Shown here piece after piece: positions 54,722 through 63,534 of a DNA stretch of 64,000 bases. Below the pieces are notes generated by a model. It had not been told where the DNA came from. It was given only the letters and a program-made list of their open reading frames with translations, and did not search any database. Origin of the DNA: Thalassolituus sp006212115 (GTDB lineage Bacteria > Pseudomonadota > Gammaproteobacteria > Pseudomonadales > Oceanobacteraceae); the NCBI RefSeq assembly GCF_040372045.1, contig NZ_BAABWH010000003.1; one strand, 5' to 3'. The translations under genes and the position numbers were made by a program. Every line of letters starts with the position of its first letter. Position 1 is the stretch's first letter.

Positions 54722-55869
54722 CCAAGGATGATTGCGGGTACGGCGCTGTAGAGTGTTGCTTTTAATGCGGCGCCGGGCGCGAGTGCGATAGCTGGAAAAA
54801 GCGCGTCTCCATCGTTACTGATGGCGTTAGCAATCTGCGACGACAATGGCACCACACCATTGATGTACAGTGTGGTCACGAGTATCTGCGGGCCACAGCC
54901 GGGAATAAAACCGATAGCAATGGCCAGAAGCGGTGCTAAAGCGCCGAGATAGCGGAAGCTGGACGCAAGATCGAGTCCTGTAAAGGCCACGAGCAATTCG
55001 TAACAAAGAAAGCCAAACATCACCCAGATCGAGATAAAGCTCGTTTCTGCGGCAACGGTCTCCCGTATGCGATTCAGTTCGGACTTTTTTGCAAACCGCG
55101 CGGACCAGGAGTTCAGTGGCTGACTCAACCAGATCGCAAGGCATACCAAGGCACCCGAGAAACCGATCCACTTAGTGGGCTCGTAGCTTGCCAGCGGTCC
55201 GAAAAAAGCGTCAGTGTCGATTAAAAAAGCGTTCAGTATGCCGAGTAGACTACCCGGGAGCAGTAACACCCAGAACAGGTGCGAAAGATTCTGCGGTAAT
55301 TTCGGCATTGCCTGGTGTTCAGGAATATCTCGTTTATCCAGCGGCTTGAGATAATCGGAGCCGTGGATCAGGTTGATCAGATAACCGGTGACAATTCCTC
55401 CGGCCATACTTAAGCCGTACACCAATAAAGCGATATCCGGCTTTGTCGCTATCAGCAAGAACGCTGCATCACCCATGGTCGAAATAAGGACGGCGACCAG
55501 TGCGCCAAAGCTCATCTTTCCATGCACGAACTGAGTCACAACAATGATCGCGCCGCCGCATCCGGGCAGGGCACCCAGAAAAGCTGCCAGTGGAATTTGT
55601 ACCGGACTCTGTCTGTTCAGGAGCTCTGTGAGCTCGGATTTAAACAGCTTGTCAAAGAAGTAGAACCCGGAAAGGGTGAGGGCGACAAATACGCTGACGG
55701 CAAGATACGCGTCACTGCAGGTTTCGATGATAACGGAGATCAGCTCATGATCGACTTGCCCGAGTAATATGAGGCCAATCGTGAAGAACAGCAGGCTCAC
55801 AGGGTATCTTGGGCTGGTTCTGCTTTGTTGCAGACCATCGTTCAGTGTTTTGAATAGCCAAGTCGTCAT
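54694..55869 (-). CDS. Putative heavy-metal exporter (ArsP_2 / putative manganese transporter type)
   Basis: 391 residues with about ten hydrophobic helices in two similar halves. Each half has a Pro-Gly-Cys loop: GALPGCGGAIIVVTQFVHGK and GFIPGCGPQILVTTLYINGV. This matches the PF11449-type putative 10TM metal exporter family. The metal is not established; arsenic and manganese have both been proposed. Its ATG overlaps the ferritin-like gene's TGA as ATGA, so translation is coupled within a Fur-box-controlled operon. Confidence 0.8.
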   Translation of the reverse strand: MTTWLFKTLNDGLQQSRTSPRYPVSLLFFTIGLILLGQVDHELISVIIETCSDAYLAVSVFVALTLSGFYFFDKLFKSELTELLNRQSPVQIPLAAFLGALPGCGGAIIVVTQFVHGKMSFGALVAVLISTMGDAAFLLIATKPDIALLVYGLSMAGGIVTGYLINLIHGSDYLKPLDKRDIPEHQAMPKLPQNLSHLFWVLLLPGSLLGILNAFLIDTDAFFGPLASYEPTKWIGFSGALVCLAIWLSQPLNSWSARFAKKSELNRIRETVAAETSFISIWVMFGFLCYELLVAFTGLDLASSFRYLGALAPLLAIAIGFIPGCGPQILVTTLYINGVVPLSSQIANAISNDGDALFPAIALAPGAALKATLYSAVPAIILGYGAWFSGF

Positions 55870-56342
55870 GATGGGTTAACCCTAGAGGAAGCCAATGCGT
55901 CTGAAATCCATTTTCTGTGAAGCAGATTGTTATTGAGATTGCGATAGGAAAGGTCGAATAGTCTGAAGTCGCTACCAAGGGTTCTTCGACAAATCTCGGT
56001 GTAATCGCCGATCAAGGCGGCCTCTGCTCTCTGAGAGAGTTTTAATAGAAGCGCTGTATCGCAAGTCTCTTTCAAAACGTGGGCAAACTTGCCTTCGATT
56101 CGTGTAGGTAAGTCTGTGATGCCCATATTGCTCATGCAGGTCAGGATGTCGTGGTAGTGAGACAGATCCTCAGCGTGAGCTGTGTGAATAAGAAGATTGA
56201 AGTCCGTTGTAGAATTAATCTCGGGCTGTCTGATCAGCAGAGAGTAAATACGATGAGTCAGCAGCTCGTTGATCGCAGCCCGACTCAACAGAGTTGGGAG
56301 GCTATCATGGCAAGCAGTGTGAGCAGCGACGGGGACCTTCAT
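55866..56342 (-). CDS. Small helical, possibly ferritin-like protein
   Basis: 158 residues without signal peptide, predicted mainly alpha-helical. INELLTHRIYSLL and AHAEDLSHYHDILTCMSNMG recall helices of ferritin-like proteins, including Glu/His residues that could bind metal, but the ExxH motif is not clean. Position argues for metal handling: a Fur box lies 17 bp before the ATG and the next gene is a metal exporter. It may be a metal-binding partner; the call is tentative. Confidence 0.5.
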   Translation of the reverse strand: MKVPVAAHTACHDSLPTLLSRAAINELLTHRIYSLLIRQPEINSTTDFNLLIHTAHAEDLSHYHDILTCMSNMGITDLPTRIEGKFAHVLKETCDTALLLKLSQRAEAALIGDYTEICRRTLGSDFRLFDLSYRNLNNNLLHRKWISDALASSRVNPS

Positions 56343-56358
56343 GAATTTACTCTTTGAT

Positions 56359-56377
56359 ATTAATGATAATCATTATT
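56359..56377 (-). promoter_or_regulatory. Fur box over the promoter of the metal operon
   Basis: The core ATGATAATCAT with flanks ATTA and TATT matches the 19-bp consensus GATAATGATAATCATTATC at 16 positions. On the minus strand a TTGCAT (56395-56400) and a TAATAA (56373-56378) are 16 bp apart and form a plausible promoter whose -10 lies in the box, so iron-loaded Fur should repress. Confidence 0.8.
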
Positions 56378-56520
56378 ATCTAAAAGTAAGGGGCATGCAA
56401 ACCAGCCCTGATGAGATCGTCAGGGCCAATCAAAAGGTAAAGAGGGCATGGAGGGACAGAGAGGCGTGCTAAGCAGGACTGTCAGCAAGGCCGTCTCTCG
56501 TGCCGGTCAAGTGTGTCCGT

Positions 56521-57879
56521 CTAGCGATAAATACGCTGCGCCCATTCAGTCAAACCGGATACGACACTGCCAAAGTGATCGCCATCCAGCAGCGGAATCT
56601 CTCCCATAACCTGACTGACGGCTTCACGTATAACTGGTGATTTTGCACTGCCGCCCGTCACGAAAATCAGATCGGGTGTCACGCCTGCTTGATGAACCGC
56701 GTCCTGCATCAGAGCAATAATACGTTCAAGCGGGCGCTCAATGGCGTCAGCAAGCTCATCACGAGCAATACGTGTACTCAGCGCGTTCTCTACAAAACTC
56801 AAATCGACTTCAACAGCCTCTGAGTCCGACAAGTTTATTTTTGCATTCTCAGCAAAGCGCACCAGTTGAGGACTTTGTTTATTTGCCCGCAATTTGATCA
56901 GACGACCAATCACATCGGGTTCGGCGCAGTCGCGTTGCAGTTGATCCAGATACAATCCGGTTTCGAGACTATTGAAACGGGTAATGGCCGAAACGTCATT
57001 TGTCGCGACAGCATCAAGGAAGGTCTTGGTGGGCATAGGTTTGCCACTCTTGAGCGGAGAGCGCATACCAAATAGTGGCATCAACTGTTCCGACGCGAGG
57101 CGTATGTCGAGATCGTTCCCGCCGACACGTTCACCTGTATGCGCAAGAAAGTCTGCCGTACGATCATCCCGGTTGAGGTGATCCGGGCCCATACGAACCA
57201 TAGCGCAGTCACTTGTACCGCCCCCGATATCAACAACCAGAACGGTTTTGTTTTCGGTTAATTGGCGCTCAAAGCTCAGCCCGGCGGCAATGGGTTCGTA
57301 TTGAAATTCCACATCCGTAAAACCACTGCGACGCGCTGCGGTCTCCAGAATCGATAATGCTTGCTGATTACTTTGCTCGGAATTCAACCCCTGAAAATTG
57401 ACCGGACGTCCGATGACCGTCTTGGTCAGACTTTCTCCCGTGGAACGCTCGGCGCGTTGTTTGATCGTCTGCATCATGGCCGTGACGATATCTTCAAAGA
57501 ACCCAACAAACTCAGGACGCAAGCCACTCGCGCCAAGAAACGACTTGGGTGATTTAACAAAATAACCCTCTTCGGGATCTGCGAAATACTCACGAAAAGC
57601 ATCGTGGCCAACAAACATGACTTCATCGTCGGCCACCAGGTCTAATTCGTTGCGCGCTCTCAATGCCATCTGCAGTTGCGGCTTACGTAAAGCGATAAAG
57701 TCATCGCGGCCAGTCGCAATACCGTGGCTGACCTGTTCAGTGATAAGTTCGCGAGCGAGAGAGTAGAGGGCAGATGGCATAAAGGTTTTATCACCATCTA
57801 CCGGTAGCAGGCGGATATTGCCGTCGTCGGCAATGCCAATGGCACAGTTGGATGTACCGTAGTCGAAACCGCAGATCAT
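56521..57879 (-). CDS. yegD: Hsp70-family chaperone-like YegD
   Basis: 452 residues, equal in length to E. coli YegD (450). The actin-fold nucleotide motifs are visible: GFDYGTSNCAIG, VLVVDIGGGTSDCAM and IFVTGGSAKSP. No C-terminal substrate-binding domain is present, unlike DnaK. It is a single gene, and its role is unknown in any organism. Confidence 0.92.
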   Translation of the reverse strand: MICGFDYGTSNCAIGIADDGNIRLLPVDGDKTFMPSALYSLARELITEQVSHGIATGRDDFIALRKPQLQMALRARNELDLVADDEVMFVGHDAFREYFADPEEGYFVKSPKSFLGASGLRPEFVGFFEDIVTAMMQTIKQRAERSTGESLTKTVIGRPVNFQGLNSEQSNQQALSILETAARRSGFTDVEFQYEPIAAGLSFERQLTENKTVLVVDIGGGTSDCAMVRMGPDHLNRDDRTADFLAHTGERVGGNDLDIRLASEQLMPLFGMRSPLKSGKPMPTKTFLDAVATNDVSAITRFNSLETGLYLDQLQRDCAEPDVIGRLIKLRANKQSPQLVRFAENAKINLSDSEAVEVDLSFVENALSTRIARDELADAIERPLERIIALMQDAVHQAGVTPDLIFVTGGSAKSPVIREAVSQVMGEIPLLDGDHFGSVVSGLTEWAQRIYR

Positions 57880-57980
57880 GGGGCAACTCTCAAAAAGGGG
57901 GGGAAGTTACCATACTCTCTGCGGGTCTCCTACCGACCGTTGCGGGACTTGTATTATAGTCTCGCTGAAGAGGCGGATGT

Positions 57981-58850
57981 TTACTTACGTTCCATGAAAA
58001 TGGCAGATTCACTCAGAATTGTGCCTCGATCATAGAGTCTTTGCTCTGAACAAGAGGCACAGCGAGGGTAGGTTAAAACGATCTGGTCAGCGTCGTATTG
58101 ATAGACGCCACTCGATGAACCCGAGAAGTTACCGCTAGGGTTATCAGGGTAGGTAATCTCTGCACTTATAGTAAAACTACCGTTAGCTTCGAGTTCCAGG
58201 GTCGTCAGACGGTGCATCGACAGTTCCTCTCCACCGGCCTGATATTCACGGTAGTCATTGAGGTAAACCAGAGGATCTTCGCTGATCAGGACATAGTTCT
58301 CTTTGTATCTTTGATATGAAGCAAGAATTTCTGACGTGAAATTATCATCACAATGAACGTTGTAACCTCTGAAAACTAGGCTGTCGATATCCCAACTCTG
58401 TGGCTCTAATTCAGAGCGAGCATCGTTTAATGTCCCGTCTTCTGTGTCTCCTGAGACTAAAGAACTTTGAAGAGGATCCGAAAGCAGGAGTACGTCATTC
58501 TGTGTTTTCCACGCATATACCGTTACATGTGCGGTGTATGGTTCATAGACAAACTCGGTAGGCGATGAAGGAAAGAAGATCTTATACAGATTACCCTCCA
58601 CGTTGTCATAGACTTCCTGAAAGTACGAATTGTACTTAACGTACTCAACCTGAACGTATCCATCATCAGAGAAACTGATGGTTCCGTTCGTTGTAAAATC
58701 TCCCGCGATTGTTGATTCTTCTGTCCAGTCACCCGTGACACAGCTCTGTATATCGGTTGCTCGGGAGTCGAATGCTAACTGGTCTTCAGCACCGCAGCCG
58801 GTGAGAAAAATAGACGTTGCGGAGACAGTAATAGCTACTCGTTTGAGCAT
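57981..58850 (-). CDS. Predicted lipoprotein, unknown function
   Basis: 289 residues. ATG 58850 with AAGGA upstream is preferred over the TTG at 58856. The signal peptide ends with lipobox LTGC (FLTGCGAEDQ). The mature part is beta-rich and acidic with later cysteines including CASC. The region looks richer in A+T than its neighbours, which may indicate acquisition. Not recognised. Confidence 0.65.
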   Translation of the reverse strand: MLKRVAITVSATSIFLTGCGAEDQLAFDSRATDIQSCVTGDWTEESTIAGDFTTNGTISFSDDGYVQVEYVKYNSYFQEVYDNVEGNLYKIFFPSSPTEFVYEPYTAHVTVYAWKTQNDVLLLSDPLQSSLVSGDTEDGTLNDARSELEPQSWDIDSLVFRGYNVHCDDNFTSEILASYQRYKENYVLISEDPLVYLNDYREYQAGGEELSMHRLTTLELEANGSFTISAEITYPDNPSGNFSGSSSGVYQYDADQIVLTYPRCASCSEQRLYDRGTILSESAIFMERK

Positions 58851-59064
58851 AAACAATTCCTTCTGTTTTTATTATGTGGAGCTCAAATGTAACGATATGA
58901 ATTTATTTCAGATAGGACAGATAGTGCCTGATTTCAATGCTCAGACACGTCGAGATTTCGGTAGAGGGTTAAAGAGATTTAACCCACCGGGATCTATTTT
59001 AAATATGAAGAGGGTTTCTGACGAGGGAACTAATCAGACAGCGTATCACGTCAGTATTTGATGA

Positions 59065-59781
59065 TTACACACCGAACATGGATTTGAAATCAATGTCATC
59101 ACTCGTGTCTTGATTGGTGTTGATTGTTTGATAGATCGCATCCAGATGGTGATCCATCCAAACCTTCGCTTTTTCGATCTGATCGTTCTCAATGAGAGCT
59201 AAAAGCTCACTATGCTCACCACAATCGCAGCCAACGCTCGACCTGGTACCATATAAAGAAATAATCAGTGACGATAATGACGTGAGCTGCGCAACCTGCT
59301 CGCCCAGAATCAGATTCCCAGTAGCAACTGCTAGTTGAACATGAAAGCGAGCAGAAAGTTGGACCTCTTCCTGGAACTTACCTGCATTGTGCGCTGCTTT
59401 CTCTTTAAGGACGAGTTCATGCAATTCTTCGTACGCCTTTGAGTGGCGATTCTCATGCACCACCGGTAAGAGGGCCACTTCTATCAAACGACGAGCCATA
59501 AATACATCAGCTGCCTCTTGTCGGCTTGGCTGAGCAACCTTTGCACCTCTATTGTGCTCCATGGTCACCAAGCGCTGCTGAGCCAGCTTTTGCAATGCCT
59601 TGCGAATGGTTGTTCGGCTGACACTGAAAGCCTCGCCAAGAGAGTCTTCTGGTAGGCGGGTTCCGGGTCGGAGCCGACGATCAACAATGGCTTGAAGTAA
59701 CTCGCGAACGATTTGCTCGTCACGGGTGCTGGATTTAGGCCCAGCAGTGGAGACGTACATCGATAGATTGGGTGACTGCAT
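59065..59781 (-). CDS. GntR-family regulator, FadR-type (FCD domain)
   Basis: 238 residues. A winged helix-turn-helix (RPGTRLPEDSLGEAFSVSRT, then TIRKALQKLAQQRLV) and a helical FCD ligand domain with His/Asp residues that usually bind metal (ARFHVQLAVATGN). It is divergent from the NCS1-racemase-porin-puuE genes, so it very likely controls them, with a purine breakdown product as ligand (inference). The ATG has GAGG in front, inside an operator-like repeat. Confidence 0.87.
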   Translation of the reverse strand: MQSPNLSMYVSTAGPKSSTRDEQIVRELLQAIVDRRLRPGTRLPEDSLGEAFSVSRTTIRKALQKLAQQRLVTMEHNRGAKVAQPSRQEAADVFMARRLIEVALLPVVHENRHSKAYEELHELVLKEKAAHNAGKFQEEVQLSARFHVQLAVATGNLILGEQVAQLTSLSSLIISLYGTRSSVGCDCGEHSELLALIENDQIEKAKVWMDHHLDAIYQTINTNQDTSDDIDFKSMFGV

Positions 59782-59782
59782 G

Positions 59783-59804
59783 TGTATACCTCAAATTGTA
59801 TACA
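59783..59804. promoter_or_regulatory. Candidate GntR operator over its own ribosome site
   Basis: TGTATAC occurs twice 14 bp apart (59783 and 59797), directly upstream of the GntR start and covering its GAGG. It suggests autoregulation. Confidence 0.55.
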
Positions 59805-59976
59805 TTATTGAGCATGTTCTGTGCTCCATTATTACCCAAACATGTTTTCTATGCACCAAATATCAGCACTGTGGCGTTACCGCGCTTATCAGCAGCTTTC
59901 CTCTTTTTCATTCACTAAGTGATGCAACCTCAATGATTTCAATATGTTGCTCGATAATTTCAACTTATCTCGCTTA

Positions 59977-60005
59977 TTGGCACAGATCTGGCTATTTGGT
60001 GTATA
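59977..60005 (+). promoter_or_regulatory. Sigma-70-like promoter of the NCS1/allantoin operon
   Basis: TTGGCA (59977-59982) and TGTATA (60000-60005) are separated by exactly 17 bp. The -10 overlaps the GntR-type operator. Confidence 0.6.
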
Positions 60006-60019
60006 CACGATTGTATCCA
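60000..60019. promoter_or_regulatory. Second candidate GntR operator, over the -10
   Basis: TGTATACA followed 12 bp on by TGTATCCA, matching the motif pair beside the GntR gene. Binding would block the predicted promoter. Confidence 0.55.
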
Positions 60020-60182
60020 ATCTTGATATTTTATCGTGTACGTTGAAACTAGGGGCGTCTTTTCCTGCGATGGTTCTGAAAAGAATCTGAAGAAGGAGGC
60101 AGAACACAAACAATGTTCTGAGCGGTGCCATGCTGATCCGGCTCTTGCAACGCAGACCGGGAATACAGATGGGAGAAAAACA

Positions 60183-61565
60183 ATGTCGGGTACACAGTCG
60201 GTCACTGCAGACAGCAGCTATGACCTGAAAGCTGGACAAGAAACTACAGCGGGAGAGGGAAAGGCCCTAGGCGAAGAAAGCCTCGCACCGCAGAAGCAAC
60301 GCATTATGGGTAGGTTGTCGTATTACTTCGCCTGGACCGGGGGCTGTGTCTCCATCGGTACTTTTACCATGGGGTCGAGTGTGGTCGGCACACTTAACCT
60401 GCTGCAGGCGACACTGGCCATAGCCATTGGCTGTCTGGTCATCGCAGTGGCACTGATGATTAATGGCGCGGCAGGTTACAAGTACGGCATTCCTTTTATG
60501 GTGCAGATCCGCAGTTCTTTTGGCTTTGCCGGATCGCGCTTGCCCGGATTAGTACGGGCTTTGCCTGCGGTGGTCTGGTACGGCTTTCAGAGCTGGATTG
60601 GGGCGGGTGCACTCAATGCCGTATCCGAAACCCTGTTCGGTTACAGCAATCTTGTGGCCTTCTTTATTGGCTTCCAGCTGCTGCAGATCGCCTTATCTAT
60701 GCTCGGCTTTAAAGGCATTAAGTGGCTGGAGAATGTCGGCGTTGTCTTTATTCTCGGTTCACTGATTTACATGTTCTTCAGCGTGATCAACCGCTATGGC
60801 TCAGCCATTACTGAGCAGCTGGTGAATATTGAAGGCACTTGGGGCATGCCATTCTGGGGGGCGACCATGCTCTTCCTGGGCATCTACAGCACCATGATGC
60901 TTAACGTCAGTGACTATTCCCGTGAGCATACGAAAGGGACAGGCTCTTCCATGCTGACGACTATTTATGCCTTTTCTATTCTGCCTGTGACTCTCTTTAT
61001 GGGCCTGATCGGTCTTATGGTCTCGGGGGCAACCGGCGTGATGGACCCGATTCAGGTGTTCGCCAATGCGGTAGATAACCAGTTATTGATGGTCATTACT
61101 CTGCTGTTCATTGCGTTTGCGCAGGTCACTACCAACGTACTTAATAACGTTATTCCACCGACCTATGTGTTGATGGATGTGTTCAAAGCACCGTTCAAAC
61201 TGGCGACTATTTTGGTTGGTCTGGCAGCTTTCGCGACTTTCCCATGGGAGCTGGTAAAAGACGAGTCAGCATCTGGTCTGCAATTGTTTGTACAGATTTA
61301 CTCTGCGTTCCTCGGTCCTATTTTCGCCATCATGGTGGTGGATTATTTCATTATCCGTAAGCGCGAACTGTCGCTCGATAATCTTTATGACCCTAAAGGC
61401 CCGTACGCTGGCGTGAACCCGGCTGCCATTGTCGCTGCGATCGTGGGCTTAGCTGCTGCGTTCTCATTCCCAGCGGTGTCCTGGTACGCAAGTCTGATTC
61501 CGGCAGGTCTGACGTATTACCTGCTTATGAATCACTGGTCAGCGTGCGCACGATTCCGCCAGTAA
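60183..61565 (+). CDS. NCS1-family allantoin/hydantoin-type permease
   Basis: 460 residues, about twelve hydrophobic helices. ATG 60183 has GGGAGAAA in front; the long upstream frame is a 5' leader. Family segments include WTGGCVSIGTFTMGSS and LNVSDYSREHTKG. NCS1 members import nucleobases, allantoin or hydantoins. The racemase and puuE next to it favour allantoin or a related ureide (inference). Confidence 0.88.
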   Translation: MSGTQSVTADSSYDLKAGQETTAGEGKALGEESLAPQKQRIMGRLSYYFAWTGGCVSIGTFTMGSSVVGTLNLLQATLAIAIGCLVIAVALMINGAAGYKYGIPFMVQIRSSFGFAGSRLPGLVRALPAVVWYGFQSWIGAGALNAVSETLFGYSNLVAFFIGFQLLQIALSMLGFKGIKWLENVGVVFILGSLIYMFFSVINRYGSAITEQLVNIEGTWGMPFWGATMLFLGIYSTMMLNVSDYSREHTKGTGSSMLTTIYAFSILPVTLFMGLIGLMVSGATGVMDPIQVFANAVDNQLLMVITLLFIAFAQVTTNVLNNVIPPTYVLMDVFKAPFKLATILVGLAAFATFPWELVKDESASGLQLFVQIYSAFLGPIFAIMVVDYFIIRKRELSLDNLYDPKGPYAGVNPAAIVAAIVGLAAAFSFPAVSWYASLIPAGLTYYLLMNHWSACARFRQ

Positions 61566-61624
61566 CGTACAGATAGATTTCAACGCAGATTTAGAAAGAA
61601 CGAATTTTTCAGGAGAAAACATAT

Positions 61625-62365
61625 ATGGCTCGCATTCTGGTGATCAATCCCAACACCACGGCAAGCATGACCGAAACCATCGCCGAGGCCGCACGTTCTG
61701 TTGCGGGCCCGGGAACAGAGATCATCGCGACGAATCCAGCGGATGGTCCTGTGTCGATCGAAAATCACTACGACGAAGCAATGAGTGCTGCGGCCATGTT
61801 GCAGGAAGTCCGTCGCGGTGAAGCCGAAGGCTACGATGCGTTTGTGATTGCCTGCTTCGGTGATCCGGGATTAACCGCCGCCCGCGAAGTGGCGACCGGC
61901 CCGGTGATTGGTATCGCCGAAGCCGCCATGCATGCCGCCAGTTTTATTGCCACAAAGTTTTCTGTTGTGACCACGCTGCCCCGTACCTGCATCATCGCCG
62001 AGCATCTGGTGCGCAATTACGGCATGGACCATTTCTGTGCCCGTATCCGTGCTTGCGATGTGCCGGTGCTGGAACTCGAAAATGAAGAGAGCGGCGCCTA
62101 TCAACTGATCCGTGAAGAGTGCCTGAAAGCCATCGCCGAAGACGGCGCCGGAGCCATTGTCCTGGGTTGCGGCGGTATGGCTGATCTGACGGCGAAGCTT
62201 CAGGCCGATATCGGTATTCCAGTAATTGATGGCGTAACTGCGGCAGTGAAATTAGCCGAAGCGCTGGTGGGCCTCGGGCTCAAGACCAGTAAGCGCGGTG
62301 ACCTCGATTATCCGGGGCCAAAAAAATACACAGGGGCGTTCAGTCAGTACGCGCCGAAAAGTTAA
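61625..62365 (+). CDS. Asp/Glu/hydantoin racemase family, probable allantoin racemase
   Basis: 246 residues. Two catalytic cysteines are placed as in the family (IACFGDPG and VLGCGGM), and the N-terminus ILVINPNTTASMTETI is typical of allantoin/hydantoin racemases (HpxA/HyuE type). Interconversion of R- and S-allantoin would let a stereospecific allantoinase use both. ATG follows AGGAG. Confidence 0.85.
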   Translation: MARILVINPNTTASMTETIAEAARSVAGPGTEIIATNPADGPVSIENHYDEAMSAAAMLQEVRRGEAEGYDAFVIACFGDPGLTAAREVATGPVIGIAEAAMHAASFIATKFSVVTTLPRTCIIAEHLVRNYGMDHFCARIRACDVPVLELENEESGAYQLIREECLKAIAEDGAGAIVLGCGGMADLTAKLQADIGIPVIDGVTAAVKLAEALVGLGLKTSKRGDLDYPGPKKYTGAFSQYAPKS

Positions 62366-62410
62366 CCCTTTAAAGAATTAAACCTTTTTATATTTATTCA
62401 GGAGTTCCTC

Positions 62411-63457
62411 ATGGAAAAGAAAATAACTCACCGTTTGTCTGCTTGCACTCTGGCTATTCTTGCCTGTACTGCGGCACCGGCTACTCTGGCTCAGATTGAA
62501 ATTGGCGAAGGCTTTGCTGCTACCGGTCAGTTTGATGCGGGTTATCGCTTTACTGATGCAGATGCCGACAACACAGAACAGACTCAGACGTTCTCGACCA
62601 ACGAATTTCAGATTGATCTCGACTACACCCACGCCGACACCGGCCTTTACGCGCACCTCGAACTCGAAGGTCGTACCAACGATTCCAGCGATAACCAGTT
62701 CCGTACTGAAGCTGCCTTTATTGGACGTAATTTCGATAACGGCGCAGGTTTTAAAATGGGTAAATTCATCAGTCCATCTGGCTATGAAGGTGCAGAGCCA
62801 TGGGATCGTTTCAGCCGTACCACGGCGTTCGGCGGTATTTTTGCTTACCTGCAGAATGGTGTGGCGGGTTACTACCAGAGCGGCATTTTTAACGTCTATG
62901 GTGCCTTTGTCGACGGCACCTGGACGGGCGATAACGACATTACTGATCCGGGCGTCGAATTGCAGTTTGGTATCACTACAGATGACAGCGTTACGCGCCT
63001 GACCATGGCGTATGAAAAATACGATTCTGAAGACAGTGATAACGATGACGTTGCCGATACGCTAGAACAGGACCGCACCATGGTGAACCTTTGGTCGCAA
63101 TACACATTGGGCAACCTGACCGTCGCCGGTGAATATAACTACCTGACCGATATGAACCGTGATCTTAACGGCCCGGGCGTGGCGTGGGACGGACAGGCGT
63201 ATATGGTGTTCGCCAAATACAGCCTGAGCCCGGCGTGGAAACTGGGTGTGCGTTTCTCTGAAGCTGAGTACGAAGATATTGATGGCAACACGATTTCTGA
63301 TTCATCAGAAGTGACCGTCACGCCGCGTTATCAGGTACTGAGTGGCGATGTGAACTGGGACTTCCGTGCGGATTTCCGCTTCCAGGACGGCGACAACGAA
63401 ATCGCCGGTGTACAGGATGGCTTCCTGTTCGAGCTGGGTACAACGCTGAAGTTCTGA
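62411..63457 (+). CDS. Outer-membrane porin
   Basis: 348 residues. A signal peptide ends TLAQ, then alternating beta strands (GQFDAGYRF, FQIDLDYTH, YAHLELEGR) end in TLKF, a terminal Phe as in outer-membrane barrels. It contains an Asp-rich loop (DSEDSDNDDVADTLEQD). Its place between racemase and puuE suggests uptake of the cluster's substrate (inference). AGGAG precedes the ATG. Confidence 0.8.
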   Translation: MEKKITHRLSACTLAILACTAAPATLAQIEIGEGFAATGQFDAGYRFTDADADNTEQTQTFSTNEFQIDLDYTHADTGLYAHLELEGRTNDSSDNQFRTEAAFIGRNFDNGAGFKMGKFISPSGYEGAEPWDRFSRTTAFGGIFAYLQNGVAGYYQSGIFNVYGAFVDGTWTGDNDITDPGVELQFGITTDDSVTRLTMAYEKYDSEDSDNDDVADTLEQDRTMVNLWSQYTLGNLTVAGEYNYLTDMNRDLNGPGVAWDGQAYMVFAKYSLSPAWKLGVRFSEAEYEDIDGNTISDSSEVTVTPRYQVLSGDVNWDFRADFRFQDGDNEIAGVQDGFLFELGTTLKF

Positions 63458-63467
63458 TCTGTTAAGC

Positions 63468-63511
63468 GTGTGCCAGTGAGCGGGGTATACACCGCTCGCG
63501 GGCACACTTTA
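63468..63511 (+). terminator. Hairpin between porin and puuE
   Basis: Outer stem GTGTGCC/GGCACAC and inner stem GAGCGG/CCGCTC, separated by a 3+3 internal loop, followed by TTTATT. It may end or attenuate transcription before puuE. Confidence 0.55.
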
Positions 63512-63534
63512 TTAAGTAAAAAAGTGGAGAGCCC

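Noticed and set aside
56405..56426. GCCCTGA/TCAGGGC hairpin as the yegD terminator
   Set aside because: It is only a 7-bp stem with no T-tract on the minus strand; too weak to call.
60036..60182. N-terminal extension of the NCS1 permease
   Set aside because: The 49 extra codons are hydrophilic and unlike the family; ATG 60183 has a good ribosome site.
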